Numbered from the stretch's first letter, positions 19,927 to 29,846 are shown. The stretch: DNA of 64,000 nt from Firmicutes bacterium OM04-13BH (GCA_003481745.1 QULP01000002.1:1-64000); one strand, 5' to 3'. Program-made: numbers and translations. Notes: generated by a model from the letters alone, not told the origin.

Positions 19927-20853
19927 TTAAGAATGTACAGGGAGTTTATTTAAGGCAAGCCCCTGTTTAGTATTGTAAAATTCAATAAATTCCCGAACAG
20001 CCGTGGTTTGCTGTAAATTATCCAGATAAGCAAAACCAATATTTCTGCGGTGAATTGGAAAAGGAAGGGGAATTTCTACAAGCTCTCCTTCTGCGAGTTC
20101 TTTTTCAACAAATTGGCGAATGACGCAGGCAACACCTAAACTGATTTTTGAAAATTCGATTAATAAATCCATAGTAGAAACTTCAAGAAGGTTATTGGTT
20201 TCAATACGATGAGCAGCAAGATAATCATCGATATACTGGCGGGTCATGTTTTCTTTATCAAGCAGCATTAAAGTGGCATTGCGGAAAATGTCGTCTCTAT
20301 GATTGGTGCGAAGAGAAAGATTGTTTAAATAAGTTTTGGTGCTTACAAAAATATCTTCGATTTCACCAAGACTGTCAAAATGTACATGATGAGGACGTTC
20401 CGGTTCTCCAATTAAACCAACATCAATTTTATTTTCTTTTAAGAGTTGCAGAGTATGATTGGTTGATTGACATTCAATGGTAATCTTTATATGTGGATGT
20501 GTTTTAATAAATTCCTGAAGATAAGGCAGAAGCATAAATTTACATAAAGTTGTACTGACTCCAATATGTAAATGACCAATGCCCAGTTCGTTGATTTTTT
20601 TAATACGGGATTCCCCTGTCTGGAGCGAAAAAAACGCTTTTTGAACGTAGGTATAAAGAATTTCTCCTTCTTCCGTGAGTTGAACTCCTCGGGAATTTCT
20701 GGAAAATAATGTAACGTCTAAACTCTGTTCTAATTTACGGATTGATTTACTGATTGCAGGCTGGCTGATAAAAAGTTGTTCTGCAGCTTTTGAAATATTT
20801 CCGGTATTGGCTACGGTGTAGAAAACACGGTATAAGGATAAGTTTTGTTCCAT
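19927..20853 (-). CDS. LysR family transcriptional regulator
   Basis: A 308-residue regulator with an N-terminal winged HTH (FYTVANTGNISKAAEQLFIS, then QPAISKSIRKLE) and a periplasmic-binding-protein-like effector domain (about 90-300). It is divergent from leuCD, the usual arrangement for a LysR protein controlling the neighbouring operon. The shared 9-bp word in the ilvN promoter suggests that it also controls ilvNC. The effector is unknown; a pathway intermediate such as isopropylmalate is plausible but not shown. Confidence 0.9.
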   Translation of the reverse strand: MEQNLSLYRVFYTVANTGNISKAAEQLFISQPAISKSIRKLEQSLDVTLFSRNSRGVQLTEEGEILYTYVQKAFFSLQTGESRIKKINELGIGHLHIGVSTTLCKFMLLPYLQEFIKTHPHIKITIECQSTNHTLQLLKENKIDVGLIGEPERPHHVHFDSLGEIEDIFVSTKTYLNNLSLRTNHRDDIFRNATLMLLDKENMTRQYIDDYLAAHRIETNNLLEVSTMDLLIEFSKISLGVACVIRQFVEKELAEGELVEIPLPFPIHRRNIGFAYLDNLQQTTAVREFIEFYNTKQGLALNKLPVHS

Positions 20854-20883
20854 CTTAGAATCTCCATTTTTCTTTATGAATAT

Positions 20884-20941
20884 AAGTTATATCTGATATG
20901 TTTTATATGTATTTCTATTATATCAAAATTTGTGCTAGAAT
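20884..20941 (+). promoter_or_regulatory. leuCD promoter region with LysR operator candidate
   Basis: An extended -10 (TGCTAGAAT, with TAGAAT at 20936-20941) has no good -35, which fits activator dependence. 20884-20892 is AAGTTATAT, the reverse complement of a word in the ilvN promoter. Binding by the divergent LysR protein is inferred. Confidence 0.5.
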
Positions 20942-21015
20942 ATCAATAGATAAAAGCAGACAAAGGTCTGCTACCATAAAATAAATTTTTAGTGTATTTT
21001 TAGGGAGGAATATCC

Positions 21016-22284
21016 ATGGGAATGACAATGACACAAAAGATTCTTGCAGCAGCAGCAGGGCTTGAAAAAGTAGAAGCAGGTCAGCTGATTGAAGCAAATC
21101 TTGATTTAGTACTGGGTAATGATATTACATCTCCTGTTGCAATTCATGAGATGGATAAAATGACAAAGAAAAATGTATTTGATAAAGATAAAATCGCTCT
21201 GGTTATGGACCATTTTATCCCAAATAAAGACATCAAATCCGCAGAACACTGTAAATGTGTACGTGAATTTGCCTGTAAGCATGATATCACAAATTATTTT
21301 GATGTTGGGGAAATGGGAATTGAACACGCTCTGCTTCCGGAAAAAGGATTAACAGTTGCAGGTGATGTTATTATTGGTGCAGACTCTCATACTTGTACTT
21401 ATGGTGCACTTGGTGCATTTTCTACAGGTGTAGGAAGTACAGATATGGCTGCCGGAATGGCAACCGGTAAGGCTTGGTTTAAAGTTCCATCTGCAATTAA
21501 ATTCAATATTGTTGGAAAACCGGCAAAATGGGTGAGTGGAAAAGATGTTATCTTACACATCATTGGAATGATTGGTGTGGATGGCGCACTTTATAAATCT
21601 ATGGAATTTGTTGGAGAAGGAATCAAAAACTTAAGTATGGATGACCGTTTCACAATTGCAAATATGGCAATTGAAGCAGGTGGAAAGAACGGAATTTTCC
21701 CTGTAGATGAACTGACAGAACAATATATGAAAGAACATTCCAAACGTCCATATAAGGTATATGAAGCAGATGAAGATGCTGTTTATGATGAAGAATATAC
21801 AATTGATTTGAGTGAATTAAAACCGACCATTTCTTTCCCGCATCTTCCGGAAAATACAAGAACAATTGATGAAATTACAGAAGATGTAGTAATCGACCAG
21901 TCTGTAATTGGTTCTTGCACAAACGGAAGAATTGATGACTTACGTTGTGCAGCAGAAATCTTAAAAGGACGTAAAGTGAAAAAGGGAGTCCGTTGTATTG
22001 TAATTCCGGCAACACAGAGTATTTATCTTCAGGCAATGGAAGAAGGATTATTAAAGATCTTTATTGAAGCAGGTGCAGTTGTAAGTACACCGACCTGTGG
22101 TCCATGTCTGGGTGGATATATGGGAATTTTAGCAGCTGGAGAACGTTGCATTTCTACTACCAACCGTAACTTTGTAGGTCGTATGGGACATGTAGATTCA
22201 GAAGTTTATCTGGCAAGTCCGGCAGTTGCTGCTGCAAGTGCTGTAACCGGTAAAATTTCTGCGCCGGAAGAATTAGGTTTATAG
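21016..22284 (+). CDS. leuC: 3-isopropylmalate dehydratase large subunit
   Basis: A 422-residue aconitase-family subunit of the short (HacA/LeuC type 2) form. Cluster ligands are visible in [14 protein letters not shown] and in [10 protein letters not shown], and [14 protein letters not shown] is the conserved substrate segment. With LeuD it isomerises 2- to 3-isopropylmalate in leucine synthesis. SD GGGAGGAAT precedes ATG 21016; a second ATG two codons on is possible. leuD follows at 15 bp. Confidence 0.95.
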   Translation: MGMTMTQKILAAAAGLEKVEAGQLIEANLDLVLGNDITSPVAIHEMDKMTKKNVFDKDKIALVMDHFIPNKDIKSAEHCKCVREFACKHDITNYFDVGEMGIEHALLPEKGLTVAGDVIIGADSHTCTYGALGAFSTGVGSTDMAAGMATGKAWFKVPSAIKFNIVGKPAKWVSGKDVILHIIGMIGVDGALYKSMEFVGEGIKNLSMDDRFTIANMAIEAGGKNGIFPVDELTEQYMKEHSKRPYKVYEADEDAVYDEEYTIDLSELKPTISFPHLPENTRTIDEITEDVVIDQSVIGSCTNGRIDDLRCAAEILKGRKVKKGVRCIVIPATQSIYLQAMEEGLLKIFIEAGAVVSTPTCGPCLGGYMGILAAGERCISTTNRNFVGRMGHVDSEVYLASPAVAAASAVTGKISAPEELGL

Positions 22285-22299
22285 TAGGAGGAAAAGACG

Positions 22300-22788
22300 A
22301 TGAAAGCAAACGGAACAGTATTTAAATATGGAGACAATGTGGATACCGATGTTATCATTCCGGCAAGATACTTAAACTCTTCTGACCCTGCAGAACTTGC
22401 ACAGCATTGCATGGAAGATATTGATAAAGACTTTGTAAACAATGTGCATAAAGGAGATATCATTGTAGCAAATAAAAATTTTGGATGTGGCTCTTCAAGA
22501 GAACATGCACCAATTGCAATTAAAGCGGCCGGTGTCAGCTGTGTAATTGCAGAAACTTTTGCACGTATTTTCTACCGTAATGCAATTAATATTGGATTAC
22601 CAATCATTGAGTGTCCGGAAGCAGCGAAAAATATTGAAGCAGGCGATGAAGTAGAAGTGGATTTTGACAGCGGTATTATTACAAATAAAACAAAAGGACA
22701 GGCTTTTAAGGGACAGGCTTTTCCAGAGTTTATGCAGAAGATTATCAAAGCAGAAGGTTTAATTAATTATATTAATGCAAATAATTAA
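22300..22788 (+). CDS. leuD: 3-isopropylmalate dehydratase small subunit
   Basis: A 162-residue swivel-domain subunit with the start [18 protein letters not shown] and the phosphate/substrate motif [18 protein letters not shown] precedes the ATG. It forms the heterodimer with LeuC. leuB is not present after it. Confidence 0.95.
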   Translation: MKANGTVFKYGDNVDTDVIIPARYLNSSDPAELAQHCMEDIDKDFVNNVHKGDIIVANKNFGCGSSREHAPIAIKAAGVSCVIAETFARIFYRNAINIGLPIIECPEAAKNIEAGDEVEVDFDSGIITNKTKGQAFKGQAFPEFMQKIIKAEGLINYINANN

Positions 22789-22814
22789 TATCAACGAAAA
22801 TAATTAATAAAATG

Positions 22815-22854
22815 AAATGCAAGTGGAATTGAAATGTTCTGCTTGCATTTTTTT
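22815..22854 (+). terminator. Terminator of leuCD
   Basis: Arms AAATGCAAG (22815-22823) and CTTGCATTT (22842-22850), then a T run. The following 180 bp (22860-23035) contains two further small hairpins but no gene. Confidence 0.88.
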
Positions 22855-23037
22855 GTGACACATAATCCGGAGCTTGCAAAACAAATTTGTACGAGGACCA
22901 TTAATCTTGCAGAGATTAATAAAAGATAAGAAAAATATATAATATAATAGGTAGAAAGAAGTACAAAAAACTTGAAAAATCGGGTAGAGTGTTCCTGCCC
23001 GATTATCAAAAAAAGGAAGTTTCTTCCTTAAAATTAC

Positions 23038-23066
23038 TTGACATTTTGATTTGGTAATGCTATTTT
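23038..23066 (+). promoter_or_regulatory. Promoter of the leuA leader
   Basis: TTGACA (23038-23043), 17 bp, TATTTT (23061-23066). Confidence 0.7.
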
Positions 23067-23072
23067 AATTGT

Positions 23073-23413
23073 ATTAAGCACAGAGTAATCTGTAAACAGC
23101 AAAATGCAGAGATAAGGATTAGTAGAAATTTTTACGGATTTCAGAGAGCTGTTGGTTGGTGAAAAACAGTAGATGTAATATTTTGAACTGCCCTTGGAGC
23201 AGCTGCCCGAACTTTTACTAATAAAGCAAGGCGAGGTAAGATAGTAGGCGTAGACGGAATCCCTACCGTTATCAGCAGGGAAAGATATAAGATGGTTTCA
23301 TCAGTATCTTTTGAGAGTATGAATTTGATTCATGAAGTAGAGTGGTACCGCGCAGGACGTTAGTCTTTCGTCTCTATTACAAGTATATTGTAAGAGATGA
23401 GAGACTTTTTTTG
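23073..23413 (+). promoter_or_regulatory. T-box riboswitch (leucine) upstream of leuA
   Basis: The leader has the canonical layout: AGAGAGCTG and GGTTGGTGAAAAACAG of stem I, the GAA-specifier-CCTTGGAG block, the T-box AGAGTGGTACCGCG at 23339-23352 and a terminator at 23361-23413. The triplet between GAA and the CCTTGGAG-type block is CTG (23188-23190), a leucine codon. Uncharged tRNA-Leu should stabilise the antiterminator and switch leuA on. The leuS leader has the same triplet at the same place. Confidence 0.93.
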
Positions 23414-23502
23414 TTTCAGAAAAAAGTGGTAAGTTCTAGGAAAAGAATTATCAAAAAGAAGCTCTAAAGTGATGTGCCAAAATGATTAGGAGGATTTAAG
23501 TT

Positions 23503-25158
23503 ATGAAAAACAGCAGTAAGTACAAAAGACAGTATTTTTTACCACCAGTGAAATGTATGGACTGGACCGAAAAAGATCATGTAGAAAAAGCACCAATTTG
23601 GTGTAGTGTAGATTTACGAGATGGAAATCAGGCACTTGTAATTCCTATGAATCTGGAACAGAAAGTAGAGTTTTTTAAACTGTTAGTTGAAATTGGATTT
23701 AAAGAAATTGAAGTTGGTTTTCCGGCTGCGTCTGAAACAGAGTACACATTTTTAAGAAAATTGATTGAAGAAGATTTGATTCCGGATGATGTTACGATTC
23801 AGGTTCTGACTCAGGCAAGAGAACATATTATCAAGAAAACATTTGAAGCGGTAAAAGGTGCAAAAAATGTAATTGTACATGTATATAATTCTACTTCTTT
23901 GTCTCAGAGAGAACAGGTTTTCCATAAATCCAAAGAAGAAATTTTAAAGATTGCAGTAGAAGGTGCAAAATTATTAAAACAGTTGACAGAAGAAGCTGGA
24001 GCAGATTATCGTTTTGAATACAGCCCAGAAAGCTTTACTGGAACAGAACCAGAATATGCATTGGAAGTCTGCAATGCAGTACTGGATATCTGGCAGCCAA
24101 CTGCAGATAGAAAAGCAATTATCAATCTGCCGGTTACAGTAGAACATTCTATGCCGCATGTGTATGCAAGTCAGGTAGAATATATGTGCAAGAACTTAAA
24201 ATACAGAGAAAATGTAGTCGTTTCTCTCCATCCACACAATGATCGTGGTTGTGGTGTAGCAGATGCTGAAATGGGTATTTTAGCTGGAGCAGACCGTGTG
24301 GAAGGAACCTTATTTGGAAATGGAGAAAGAACAGGTAATGTTGATATCGTAACACTTGCTTTAAATATGTATGCGCAGGGCGTAGAGCCGGAGCTTGATT
24401 TTACAGATATCTCTTCTATTTGTAAAAAATATGAATCCTTTACGGGAATGACAATTAACGAGAGAAGTCCATATAGCGGTGCATTAGTATTTGCTGCATT
24501 TTCCGGTTCTCATCAAGATGCAATTGCAAAAGGTATGCATTGGTTGGATGAAAAGAAACCGGAACACTGGACGGTACCATATCTTCCAATTGACCCGAAA
24601 GATGTTGGGCGTAATTACGATGCAGATGTTATCCGTATTAACAGTCAGTCTGGTAAAGGTGGTGTCGGATATATTCTGGAAACTAAATTTGGACTGAATC
24701 TGCCACCTAAGATGCGTGAAGCAATGGGGTATACAGCAAAAGCAGTATCGGATCATACACATAAAGAGCTGATGCCAGAAGAGATTTTTGAATTATTTAA
24801 ACGGACCTTTGAAAATGTAGTAAGCCCGCTGTCCTTAAATGGAGTACATTTCCAGCAGGTAAATGGAGGAATTACAACACAGGTAACTTCTATTTTTAAT
24901 GGAAAAGAGATTACAACAGAGGCAGAAGGAAACGGACGTTTAAATGCGGTAAGTAATGCGTTGAAGAAAGCATATAATTTTGAGTATGATTTAGTAACTT
25001 ATCAGGAGCATGCATTAGAGCAGAGTTCCAGTTCAAAAGCGATTGCTTATGTAGGAATTCGTAAGCCAGATGGTACACTTTCCTGGGGCGCAGGGGTGGA
25101 TGTAGACATCATAAGGGCCTCTATAGACGCATTGGTAACTGCAATCAATAATCGATAA
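23503..25158 (+). CDS. leuA: 2-isopropylmalate synthase (long, LeuA2 type)
   Basis: A 551-residue enzyme. The HMGL-like TIM barrel carries the metal/substrate motif SVDLRDGNQAL near residue 35 and SLHPHNDRGCG near 245. A linker and the C-terminal LeuA allosteric domain (about 430-551) follow, so leucine feedback inhibition is expected. It condenses 2-oxoisovalerate with acetyl-CoA, the first step of leucine synthesis. SD AGGAGGATT. Transcription is controlled by the Leu T-box upstream. Confidence 0.95.
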   Translation: MKNSSKYKRQYFLPPVKCMDWTEKDHVEKAPIWCSVDLRDGNQALVIPMNLEQKVEFFKLLVEIGFKEIEVGFPAASETEYTFLRKLIEEDLIPDDVTIQVLTQAREHIIKKTFEAVKGAKNVIVHVYNSTSLSQREQVFHKSKEEILKIAVEGAKLLKQLTEEAGADYRFEYSPESFTGTEPEYALEVCNAVLDIWQPTADRKAIINLPVTVEHSMPHVYASQVEYMCKNLKYRENVVVSLHPHNDRGCGVADAEMGILAGADRVEGTLFGNGERTGNVDIVTLALNMYAQGVEPELDFTDISSICKKYESFTGMTINERSPYSGALVFAAFSGSHQDAIAKGMHWLDEKKPEHWTVPYLPIDPKDVGRNYDADVIRINSQSGKGGVGYILETKFGLNLPPKMREAMGYTAKAVSDHTHKELMPEEIFELFKRTFENVVSPLSLNGVHFQQVNGGITTQVTSIFNGKEITTEAEGNGRLNAVSNALKKAYNFEYDLVTYQEHALEQSSSSKAIAYVGIRKPDGTLSWGAGVDVDIIRASIDALVTAINNR

Positions 25159-25245
25159 AAGCTTAAATTTTTATATCAAAATGTTCTCGAGCAAACATAA
25201 TACCTAAAGACTTGGTAATGTTAAATTAAGAAAATCTCAATAGCA

Positions 25246-25291
25246 AAGCAGGTACATAAGAAAAAATCATTCTTTTGTACCTGCTTTTTTT
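25246..25291 (+). terminator. Terminator of leuA
   Basis: AAAGCAGGTACA pairs with TGTACCTGCTTT, followed by a T run. The rest of the 327-bp gap up to 25485 holds only the promoter below. Confidence 0.92.
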
Positions 25292-25387
25292 ATGAAAAAC
25301 CACGAAAAATCAGAGTAAATTTGGATGAAAAATTGTCCGAGTTTTCAAATAAATTTATGTAATATAGACAAAAGACTTTTGAACTTA

Positions 25388-25417
25388 TTGACTTCTATCC
25401 TTTAACTATCATATAAT
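25388..25417 (+). promoter_or_regulatory. Promoter of the cell-wall hydrolase gene
   Basis: TTGACT (25388-25393) and TATAAT (25412-25417) with an 18-bp spacer. Confidence 0.6.
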
Positions 25418-25485
25418 TCAAAATAACTGATTAGGTGAAAGTATAGAGATAGAGAAAATAGTTTAAGAGAACAAAGGGAAAAGGT

Positions 25486-26697
25486 ATGAACAAGATTCAA
25501 AAAATTGAATCGAGGCTTCTTAGAGTAATAAAAAGATGCTTGAGAAACTGGAAAAGAAAGCAAAAGAAAAAACAGGTTCGAAAAAGCAGAAAAAGGGTTA
25601 GAACTAGAAGAGAGATTCAAACGAGAAAGACGTCAGGCAAGGTAGCACAGAGAAAAACGGGGAAAACAGGTAGTCAGCACAGACAGTCACAGGCAAGACG
25701 AAAAAATGAAAGAAAAATTCAGGAAAAAAGACGACAGTTTATTTTGAAAACTGCTGCGTTTGCGGCGGTGGGAGTATTATCTGCGGCAGGAGTATTTCTG
25801 GTTAAAAAACTTACTATACAGGCTGAGGCTTCTTCAGCAAAATCGGTAGAGACTGTAGTAGAAAAAGCACAGGAAGAAAATACCAGACAATACATGTATG
25901 GGATTGAATCCATTATTTCCGGTGTCTGTATCAGTCAGGACACGGATAGTGAGGTAAATAAATTAGGAACGTCTTGTGAAGCAGTTTTAGTTGGTCAGCG
26001 TGTTGGGAAAAATCAGCAGGAATCGAATCTTGATTTTAGTAAAGCGGCAGCTGATACCGTAGAAAAACTGGAGAATCATTCGTTAGATGTGGAACAGTAT
26101 TTAAAAGTGACAGACAGAGATTATGAAACTCTGTTAAAGATTGTAGAAGCAGAAGCAGGTGGAGAAGATACAGAAGGAAAAATCATGGTGGCGAATGTTA
26201 TTTTCAATCGTTTGCAGAGTCCGATTTTTCCAGACAGCATTTATGATATTGTGTGGCAGAATACCGATGGAACTGCTCAGTTTTCACCGACAGCAGATGG
26301 AAGAATTAATACCGTTACTGTTTCAGAAGATACCAGAGAAGCAGTCAATCGTGCAATTGATGGAGAAGATTATTCACAGGGAGCATTGTTTTTTATGCAG
26401 GAAGAATATTCGGATTCAGACAATGTAAGTTGGTTTAAAAGGGATTTGGAATTTTTATTTAAACATGGTGTTCATGCCTTTTATACATATCCGGAAAAGA
26501 CATTGAAAGAATTAGAAGCGAATGATTCTTCAAAAAAGACAGAAGAAGAAAAAGAAGAACCAGATGATTCTTCAACGAAGACAGAAACTTCAACGGAAAC
26601 AAAAATTTCGCCTAGAAAGAAAGAGAAATCTTCCAAAAAAGGAAAGACATCTACAGATGAGACATCGAAAAAGACAAGCAAATCCGATGCAATTTAA
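25486..26697 (+). CDS. SleB-type cell wall hydrolase, membrane-anchored
   Basis: A 403-residue protein in four parts: a very basic N-terminal tail (residues 1-83, Lys/Arg rich), one membrane helix (about 84-105), a spacer, and a Hydrolase_2 domain (about 205-345) with VEAEAGGEDTEGKIMVANVI, FSPTADGRI and the C-terminal HAFYTYPE. The last 55 residues are Glu/Lys/Ser/Thr repeats. The domain is that of spore cortex-lytic transglycosylases SleB/CwlJ, with the glutamate of the EAEAGGE motif as catalytic candidate. The long basic cytoplasmic tail is unusual. The SD is weak. It acts outside the membrane on peptidoglycan, in sporulation/germination or in vegetative turnover. Confidence 0.85.
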   Translation: MNKIQKIESRLLRVIKRCLRNWKRKQKKKQVRKSRKRVRTRREIQTRKTSGKVAQRKTGKTGSQHRQSQARRKNERKIQEKRRQFILKTAAFAAVGVLSAAGVFLVKKLTIQAEASSAKSVETVVEKAQEENTRQYMYGIESIISGVCISQDTDSEVNKLGTSCEAVLVGQRVGKNQQESNLDFSKAAADTVEKLENHSLDVEQYLKVTDRDYETLLKIVEAEAGGEDTEGKIMVANVIFNRLQSPIFPDSIYDIVWQNTDGTAQFSPTADGRINTVTVSEDTREAVNRAIDGEDYSQGALFFMQEEYSDSDNVSWFKRDLEFLFKHGVHAFYTYPEKTLKELEANDSSKKTEEEKEEPDDSSTKTETSTETKISPRKKEKSSKKGKTSTDETSKKTSKSDAI

Positions 26698-26779
26698 ATG
26701 TAAGTAAGCTACAAGATATACCAATTGAAAAAATAGAAGTGTATCTTGACTTAATAAATAAGGAAAGGACAAAAAGACA

Positions 26780-28267
26780 ATGGAAATTTTGTACAAAAGC
26801 ACAAGGGGAACAGGAGAATGTGTAACAGCTTCTCAGGCAATTTTAAAAGGATTATCAGATGATGGTGGATTATTTGTTCCTACACAGATTCCGGTTTTGG
26901 ATATTCCTGTAGAGAAACTTGCATCCATGACTTATCAGGAAATCGCTTATGAGGTTATGAGTCGTTTCCTTACAGATTTTACAGAAGACGAATTAAAAGC
27001 ATGTATTGAAAGAGCTTATGATTCTAAATTTGATACAAAGGAAATTGCACCGGTGAAAAAGGCAGATGGTGCTTATTATCTGGAACTTTTCCATGGGGCA
27101 ACGATTGCATTTAAAGACATGGCACTTTCTATTCTGCCACATCTTCTTACTACTTCTGCAAAGAAAAATAATGTAAAAAATGAAATTGTAATTCTGACCG
27201 CAACTTCTGGAGATACCGGAAAAGCTGCTATGGCTGGTTTTGCTGATGTTCCGGGAACGAAAATCATTGTATTTTATCCGAAAAATGGTGTCAGCCCGGT
27301 TCAGGAAAAACAGATGGTAACACAAAAAGGAAATAATACTTACGTTGTTGGAATCACAGGAAACTTTGACGATGCTCAGACAGGCGTTAAGAAAATGTTT
27401 AATGATAAGAATATGGCAGAAGAGCTTTCAAATGCAGGATATCAGTTCTCATCAGCGAACTCTATTAATATTGGACGTCTTGTTCCACAGATTGTGTATT
27501 ACGTATATGCTTATGCAACCTTATATAAAAATGGAGAAATAAAAGCAGGTGAAAAGATTAATGTCACTGTTCCAACTGGAAACTTTGGAAATATTCTTGC
27601 TGCATTCTATGCAAAGAATATGGGACTTCCGATTGAAAAATTAATCTGTGCATCCAATGAAAACAAAGTATTATATGATTTCTTCAGCACAGGAAGTTAC
27701 GACAGAAACAGAGACTTCATCTTAACAACTTCTCCATCTATGGATATTTTAATTTCCAGTAACTTAGAACGTCTGATTTATCGTATTGCTGATGAAGATG
27801 CAGATAAAACAAGAGAAATGATGAATGAGTTATCCAAAGATGGAAAATATGAAATCACTGCCGAGATGCGTGCGCAGTTAAAAGATTTCTATGGAAATTA
27901 TGCAACAGAAGAAGAAACTGCCAAAATTATTAAAAAACTGTATGAAGATACGGGATATGTCATTGATACGCATACAGCAGTTGCAGCCTGCGTTTATGAA
28001 AAATATAAAACAGCTACAAAAGATGATACAAAGACAGTCATTGCTTCTACTGCAAGTCCATTTAAATTTACACGTAGTGTAATGGATGCAATTGATCATA
28101 AATATGATGCAATGGAGGATTTTGAACTGATTGATAAGTTATCTGAAATTGCAAATGTGAAAGTTCCAAATGCAATTGAAGAAATCCGTACTGCTCCGGT
28201 ACTGCATGATACAGTGGTAGAGGTAGCAGAGATGCCGGCAATTGTAAAAAAATTGTTGAACGCTTAA
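26780..28267 (+). CDS. thrC: Threonine synthase
   Basis: A 495-residue PLP enzyme of the longer class. The PLP lysine lies in LFHGATIAFKDMALS near residue 112, the phosphate-binding loop PTGNFGNILA is present near 267, and TATSGDTGKAAM is conserved. It converts O-phosphohomoserine to threonine. SD AAGGAAAGG precedes the ATG. It stands alone between the hydrolase and 6S RNA. Confidence 0.95.
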   Translation: MEILYKSTRGTGECVTASQAILKGLSDDGGLFVPTQIPVLDIPVEKLASMTYQEIAYEVMSRFLTDFTEDELKACIERAYDSKFDTKEIAPVKKADGAYYLELFHGATIAFKDMALSILPHLLTTSAKKNNVKNEIVILTATSGDTGKAAMAGFADVPGTKIIVFYPKNGVSPVQEKQMVTQKGNNTYVVGITGNFDDAQTGVKKMFNDKNMAEELSNAGYQFSSANSINIGRLVPQIVYYVYAYATLYKNGEIKAGEKINVTVPTGNFGNILAAFYAKNMGLPIEKLICASNENKVLYDFFSTGSYDRNRDFILTTSPSMDILISSNLERLIYRIADEDADKTREMMNELSKDGKYEITAEMRAQLKDFYGNYATEEETAKIIKKLYEDTGYVIDTHTAVAACVYEKYKTATKDDTKTVIASTASPFKFTRSVMDAIDHKYDAMEDFELIDKLSEIANVKVPNAIEEIRTAPVLHDTVVEVAEMPAIVKKLLNA

Positions 28268-28371
28268 GGTTTAATGAGAGAAAATGTTGACTTTTTAGTT
28301 ATTACATGAGATAATACTTGAGAATTTAGAAAAACTTTCATAAAAAACCAATTTTTATTCAGTAATTTTTG

Positions 28372-28400
28372 TTGAAAAACTTCATATACTAGAGTATAAT
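28372..28400 (+). promoter_or_regulatory. Promoter of 6S RNA
   Basis: TTGAAA (28372-28377) and TATAAT (28395-28400), spacer 17 bp. The start would fall at about 28407, right at the 6S closing stem. Confidence 0.85.
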
Positions 28401-28409
28401 GAAATCACG

Positions 28410-28595
28410 AAGTAATCCTGGGTTGTGCGATGCTCCTATTATTTTTGAACCTACATTTACTTTAAACGGGATTCCTATATTGCCAGTTGGATGTCAGGCC
28501 GTCATTGCGCAGCGGAAGGCAGAAGAATGGTTGCGGTCACCCACCTAGCAACAGCTAGGAGTCAGAAGATAGGAAACGGCATCTCGGGATTACTT
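28410..28595 (+). ncRNA. ssrS: 6S RNA
   Basis: About 186 nt closed by a perfect stem AAGTAATCC (28410-28418) with GGATTACTT (28587-28595). The 3' side GGCATCTCGG before the closing stem resembles the well-known 3' end of 6S RNAs. A long, mostly double-stranded rod with a central open region can be drawn, mimicking an open promoter that traps sigma-A RNA polymerase. A near-consensus promoter starts exactly at its 5' end, and no open frame explains the sequence. Identification is by pattern; a covariance search would settle it. Confidence 0.85.
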
Positions 28596-28626
28596 AATTT
28601 TATGTTTGAAATTAGGGAGAAAACAG

Positions 28627-29688
28627 ATGGCAATCACAAAACAGAGTTTCGGAAAGAGTACGGATGGAACAGAAGTTTTTCTTTATGAGATTACAAATAC
28701 ATCCGGAGCAACGATGAAGGTAACAGATTTTGGAGCAATTTTGGTAAGTCTTATGGTACCGGATGAAAATCATAAATTAAGAGATGTTGTTTTAGGCTAT
28801 GATACTGTAGAAGGATATTATGAAAATCCGCCTCATTTTGGTTCTCCAATCGGAAGAAATGGTAACCGTATTGGAAATGCTTCTTTTACAATTGATGGTG
28901 TGACTTATCAGTTGGAAAAAAATGATAATGGAAAAAATAATTTACATAGTGGCCCGAATTTCTATCGTACCAGAGTGTGGGATGTTGTAGAAATAGATGC
29001 AGAGAAAAACAGTATTACATTTTCTATTAAGAGCCCACATTTAGACCAGGGATTTCCGGGAAACTTTACTGCCTTTGTTTCTTATACATTGACGGAAAAG
29101 AACGAATTGGTATTGGATTATAAAGGAACTGCAGATAAAGATACGATTGTAAATATGACCAATCATTCTTATTTTAACCTGGCAGGACATGATGCAGGTG
29201 CAGAAAGTGTAATGAATCATCTTGTTCAGATTCATGCAGAAGAATACACACCAACCGATAAACTGTTAATTCCGACAGGTGAAATTGCGCCGGTAGCAGG
29301 AACACCAATGGATTTTACAACACCGAAGAAGATTGGACAGGATGTAGATGCAGATTTTGAACAGCTTATTATGGCAGGTGGATATGACCATAATTATGCT
29401 TTAACCCATAAAAAAGGTGAAATGAGAGAAGCCGCTGTAGTTTGGTGTGAGGAATCTGGTATTCAGATGAAAGTTTATACAGACCTTCCGGGAATGCAGT
29501 TTTATATCGGTAATTTTATTGAACAGGAAAATGGGAAAGCTGGATGCGTTTATGGAAAGAGAAGTGGTTTCTGTATGGAAACGCAGTATTATCCAAATGC
29601 ATGTAATGAAGAAAAATTTGAAAGCTCTTTATTAAAAGCCGGAGAAGAATATCATACTACTACAGTTTACGCATTTTCTACGAAATAA
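28627..29688 (+). CDS. galM: Aldose 1-epimerase (mutarotase)
   Basis: A 353-residue GalM-type enzyme. Conserved pieces include GNRIGNASF, the catalytic-histidine region NMTNHSYFNLAGHD and the later ETQYYPNA. It interconverts alpha and beta anomers of galactose or glucose in the cytoplasm. ATG 28627 follows AGGGAG; an ATG seven codons upstream has no SD. No other Leloir genes are adjacent. Confidence 0.93.
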   Translation: MAITKQSFGKSTDGTEVFLYEITNTSGATMKVTDFGAILVSLMVPDENHKLRDVVLGYDTVEGYYENPPHFGSPIGRNGNRIGNASFTIDGVTYQLEKNDNGKNNLHSGPNFYRTRVWDVVEIDAEKNSITFSIKSPHLDQGFPGNFTAFVSYTLTEKNELVLDYKGTADKDTIVNMTNHSYFNLAGHDAGAESVMNHLVQIHAEEYTPTDKLLIPTGEIAPVAGTPMDFTTPKKIGQDVDADFEQLIMAGGYDHNYALTHKKGEMREAAVVWCEESGIQMKVYTDLPGMQFYIGNFIEQENGKAGCVYGKRSGFCMETQYYPNACNEEKFESSLLKAGEEYHTTTVYAFSTK

Positions 29689-29706
29689 AAAATAAAAAGT
29701 TTGTAT

Positions 29707-29759
29707 GCCCGTCAAATTGTATTTTATCTTAAAATGGAATACTGTTTGGCGGGCTTTTG
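29707..29759 (+). terminator. First terminator after galM
   Basis: GCCCGTCAAA pairs with TTTGGCGGGC (one wobble), followed by CTTTTG. Confidence 0.8.
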
Positions 29760-29763
29760 TACC

Positions 29764-29803
29764 AAAATGCAGATATTTGAAAAAGAATATCTGCATTTTT
29801 TTT
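29764..29803 (+). terminator. Second, tandem terminator after galM
   Basis: Perfect 14-bp arms AAAATGCAGATATT and AATATCTGCATTTT, followed by T. It overlaps the -35 of the following sigma-E-like promoter. Confidence 0.88.
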
Positions 29804-29813
29804 CTCATATACT
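29785..29813 (+). promoter_or_regulatory. Sigma-E-like (mother-cell) promoter of spoIID
   Basis: GAATATC (29785-29791), 14-bp spacer, CATATACT (29806-29813). This matches the Bacillus sigma-E pattern (KMATATT-N14-CATACAnT) except for two positions. spoIID is a known sigma-E gene in Bacillus, so context and motif agree. Confidence 0.6.
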
Positions 29814-29846
29814 TAAGCTGAAATTTTATTTGACCGGAGCTTAGGG

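Noticed and set aside
26522..26707. Lys-rich open frame in the 3' end of the SleB-like gene
   Set aside because: Shadow of the Glu/Lys/Ser repeat tail in another frame.
28491..28688. 65-codon frame over the 6S RNA region
   Set aside because: No SD, and the sequence is explained by the 6S RNA and the start of galM.
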